Shown here: in pieces, positions 5,125 to 6,844 of the stretch
Numbering within the stretch: position 1 is the first letter of the stretch
Layout of the letters: each line of letters begins with the position of its first letter
NCBI GenBank assembly: GCA_944326495.1
Contig: CALVEE010000074.1
Location: 1-6,844 of the forward strand
Length of the DNA stretch: 6,844 nucleotides
Direction: 5' to 3'
DNA from: Candidatus Gastranaerophilales bacterium
GTDB lineage: Bacteria; Cyanobacteriota; Vampirovibrionia; Gastranaerophilales; Gastranaerophilaceae
Made by a program: the position numbers and the translations under genes
Notes under the pieces: model-generated
Seen by the model: the letters and a program-made list of their open reading frames with translations, nothing else
Databases searched by the model: none
What the model was told of the DNA's origin: nothing

Positions 5125-5157
5125 GTAAAAGCATATTTTCAATAAGCAAACTTTTAC
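5125..5157 (-). terminator. Possible terminator of the 474-residue gene
   Basis: On the minus strand, GTAAAAG (5157-5151) and CTTTTAC (5131-5125) can form a 7-bp stem around a 19-base, AT-rich loop, followed by ACTTTTAATATTT. It lies about 50 bases after the stop of the 474-residue gene. The long loop and interrupted T-tract make it weak. No better candidate is visible on this side; a separate AT-rich hairpin at 5175-5190 has its T-tract on the plus strand instead. Confidence 0.3.
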
Positions 5158-5204
5158 CGGACAGCAGTGCAATCTATTGAAGAATCAATATTTTTCTTCT
5201 TATT

Positions 5205-6629
5205 CTATTTTTGTGTTTTTTCGAATTCATATACTCCAGGGAAAGCATCTACTCCTGTGGTTTTCTTTGTAAACCAGTACTGGAATTTCGGGATTAATGT
5301 CGATAAAAATGCGGCAGCAACCACAAAACCTGCTGCAAAATTAATTCCGCTTATAATCAGGTTTTTACGCTCAAATTTTTCAAGAGCTGATTTATTTATC
5401 TTCCCATCTTTTACGGATTTACAGAAACGCTCTACATAATGCTCCATCTCGGCTTTTAGATTATAGAGTTTTTTGTTTGATATGTATTTGTATTCATTTA
5501 TATAGTCACCGTCTGTAAAATCTTTAAATACTTCATTCAACAACTTTGGATTATTTATTTCAGCCTTATTAAAAGCATCTTTAAGCTGCTGTTTCGTAAG
5601 AACAAGCTCGCCGACTCTTTCGGGCTGGAGCTTAGACATTTCCTTTACTCTTTCAAGGATTTCTTTATTCTGAATTAAATTTTCTATGGATTTGAGTTTA
5701 ATAACTTCCAGCGGATTTTTCCCTGTACCTTTTTCCCAGTCTTTATGGTTTAAAATCTTTTCAGGAATCACGGCCTCTTTTCCTAAAACCGCTTCCTTAA
5801 ATTCATTTACCCCCATTTCTTTATTACCTATAAAGTCGATTAAATGCTTGCTGAATATTTCAGCAGTTCCTGGGTTAAGTCTGGAAGCTTTACCGGTTTC
5901 TGCAAGGTTAAGAAGGCTTCTGACATGACCTTGAGCCCACATATAAAAATAGATTGAGCCGATATCGCGGATAGCGATTTCCCGTCTTTCTTCTTTTCTT
6001 CTGGCATTATACATACGGCCGCCTGCAATTCCGGCGTCGCTCGATAATAACTGACCTGTATTAGTGTTTTCTATCCAATTTGTGAATTTATTTATAGAAC
6101 CGATTGCCGCACCGCCTTTGAATGCTACATTATTATTCTTTTCGGCTTCAGCCTTTCTCTTTCCTCGGACTTTTCTGGTAAGTGCCTGATTCAGAGGAGG
6201 TACAATAAAACCTATAAACAGGTTTGCAAGTACAATACTTGTCATAACCTTTGCACCTTTAATTAATGCAACCTGATTAGGCTTAAAGTTTCTGGGTGCT
6301 TTATTCTTCATAAAATTATCAAAAGGAGTTCTTAAGATTTTATCAGTTCCTACATCAAAATTTGTGCCGTTTGATTTAAGAATTTTTCCAACAATCTTAT
6401 CTCCGAGCTTGTTTAGGTATTTAACTCCGCAAAGCCAGACAATCGAGCCCATTGATTCTTCAATAAAACGTTCTCTGGCTTCATCCCCCTTGCCCCTTTT
6501 GTAAGCCTGATATGTACGTCCTGCAACAACAGTAGCTTCTAATGCAGCTATCGGAGCCAGAGCATCGGCCTTTGTCATCCCTGTTATTACTTTTGATAAT
6601 GTTATTCTATTTCTTACCGGATTAACCAT
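5205..6629 (-). CDS. Membrane-associated protein of unknown function (474 aa), Gastranaerophilales-type
   Basis: I know no function for this protein. Its N-terminal region, with RTYQAYKRGKGDEARERFIEE (38-58), resembles proteins I associate with Gastranaerophilales genomes; that link is from memory. Hydrophobic segments likely to be membrane helices are at about 127-147 (ending IGFIVPP) and 423-446; moderately hydrophobic stretches at 21-37 and 61-80 may be peripheral or additional helices. A basic linker (152-164) is followed by NNNVAFKGG (165-173). The region from about 205 to 420 is charged and largely helical, with many Lys and Glu and no catalytic motif I can identify. The ATG at 6629 is the first in frame; its ribosome binding site is poor (AGAAAGA), and ATG at residue 18 is an alternative. 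It stands alone, divergent from the gene at 6818. Confidence 0.85.
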   Translation of the reverse strand: MVNPVRNRITLSKVITGMTKADALAPIAALEATVVAGRTYQAYKRGKGDEARERFIEESMGSIVWLCGVKYLNKLGDKIVGKILKSNGTNFDVGTDKILRTPFDNFMKNKAPRNFKPNQVALIKGAKVMTSIVLANLFIGFIVPPLNQALTRKVRGKRKAEAEKNNNVAFKGGAAIGSINKFTNWIENTNTGQLLSSDAGIAGGRMYNARRKEERREIAIRDIGSIYFYMWAQGHVRSLLNLAETGKASRLNPGTAEIFSKHLIDFIGNKEMGVNEFKEAVLGKEAVIPEKILNHKDWEKGTGKNPLEVIKLKSIENLIQNKEILERVKEMSKLQPERVGELVLTKQQLKDAFNKAEINNPKLLNEVFKDFTDGDYINEYKYISNKKLYNLKAEMEHYVERFCKSVKDGKINKSALEKFERKNLIISGINFAAGFVVAAAFLSTLIPKFQYWFTKKTTGVDAFPGVYEFEKTQK

Positions 6630-6687
6630 AAAAATCTTTCTACTAAATCGGCTATTATTGTAAAAATCCCTAAAAATATTTTTTGTT

Positions 6688-6716
6688 ATTCTAATTAAAA
6701 ATGTTACAAAAGTAAA
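6688..6716 (-). promoter_or_regulatory. Candidate promoter for the 474-residue gene
   Basis: On the minus strand, TTTACT (6716-6711, four of six -35 matches), 17 bases, then TAGAAT (6693-6688, five of six -10 matches). Transcription would begin near 6681, giving a leader of about 50 bases. The -35 overlaps one copy of the TTACAAAAGT direct repeat. Confidence 0.4.
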
Positions 6717-6734
6717 TATTTTGTTTACAAAAGT
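6704..6734. repeat. Direct repeat TTACAAAAGT, two copies 21 bases apart
   Basis: Identical 10-base copies at 6704-6713 and 6725-6734 start exactly 21 bases apart, about two helical turns, in the 188-base divergent intergenic region between the 474-residue gene and the gene at 6818. A further copy lies at 4392-4401. The spacing would suit two protein subunits bound on one DNA face, but the surroundings are AT-rich. Confidence 0.4.
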
Positions 6735-6817
6735 TAAGCACTACTTGTATTTAGATTTTGTTTTATTTATGATTAAGTTAAAATGTACAGTTAGTCAAAA
6801 TATAAGGAATAGCAAAA

Positions 6818-6844
6818 ATGAATCCTATTATTAAGAATTTAGAA
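6818..6844 (+). CDS. Start of a rightward gene, possibly ribosomal protein L19
   Basis: The ATG at 6818 has AAGGA (6804-6808) nine bases upstream and opens a frame of nine residues, MNPIIKNLE, cut by the window edge. L19 proteins often start in a similar way (a short M-N-x-I-I-x-x-I/L-E helix), so rplS is my best guess, and in cyanobacteria rplS heads a secE-nusG-ribosomal protein cluster. Nine residues cannot establish this, so no symbol is given. A TAAAAT at 6779-6784 is a possible -10, without a good -35. The start codon and ribosome binding site are much better supported than the name. Confidence 0.6.

Larger units (their letters stand above)
4309..5204. other. Gene-poor stretch with palindromic repeat cluster
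   Basis: About 900 bases between the 118-residue gene and the 474-residue gene. It holds a terminator-like hairpin (4355-4389), AT-rich sequence with several TTTACA motifs (4336-4430), a mosaic of GC-rich hairpin repeat units in both orientations (about 4470-4995), and AT-rich sequence before the end of the 474-residue gene. Open frames on the plus strand at 4301-4582 and 4745-5002 run through the hairpin repeats and have no ribosome binding site or recognisable domain. I see no tRNA, rRNA or transposase. Confidence 0.7.

Noticed and set aside
5167..5439. Plus-strand frame of 90 codons
   Set aside because: It is antisense to the C-terminal part of the 474-residue gene, which has much stronger coding character and extends far beyond it.

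Overview
The window most resembles a gut-type Candidatus Gastranaerophilales genome (Melainabacteria/Vampirovibrionia, the non-photosynthetic relatives of Cyanobacteria). This is an inference from three things: AT-rich DNA with AAGGA-type ribosome binding sites; a 474-residue and a 155-residue membrane protein in a style I associate with that group; and a right-edge start that would fit rplS. No rRNA, tRNA, CRISPR array, transposase or phage gene was seen.

Left part (1-766, + strand): the last codons of an unidentified gene, then uppS, which makes the undecaprenyl diphosphate carrier for cell-wall synthesis. Middle-left (3843 down to 772, - strand): a compact gene string pilT > recO > gatD > small membrane protein. 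The first three genes overlap by 8 and 4 bases, so they are probably translated from one message. PilT is a pilus retraction ATPase, RecO a recombination mediator, and GatD the glutaminase half of the enzyme that amidates lipid II. UppS and GatD both serve peptidoglycan precursor metabolism, but GatD's usual partner gene murT is not here. The string runs convergently into uppS with 5 bases between the stop codons and no visible terminator.

Centre (3952-4308, - strand): a single gene for a 118-residue Ser/Gly/Cys-rich protein with three tandem 11-12 residue repeats. Terminator-like hairpins bracket it. Its function is unknown; it is the best candidate here for something undescribed, possibly a modified-peptide precursor, although no modifying enzyme is in view.

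Centre-right (4309-5204): about 900 bases without a convincing gene. It holds a mosaic of short GC-rich palindromic repeat units in both orientations. Two of them share the same flanking box and differ by paired changes that preserve the hairpin stem. A short minus-strand frame near 5019-5138 may be a gene remnant.

Right part (6629 down to 5205, - strand): a 474-residue membrane-associated protein of unknown function. It is divergent from a gene that begins at 6818 and is cut by the window edge; its nine residues would fit ribosomal protein L19 but do not prove it. The space between them holds a 10-base motif repeated at exactly 21 bases, and a further copy lies upstream of the 118-residue gene.
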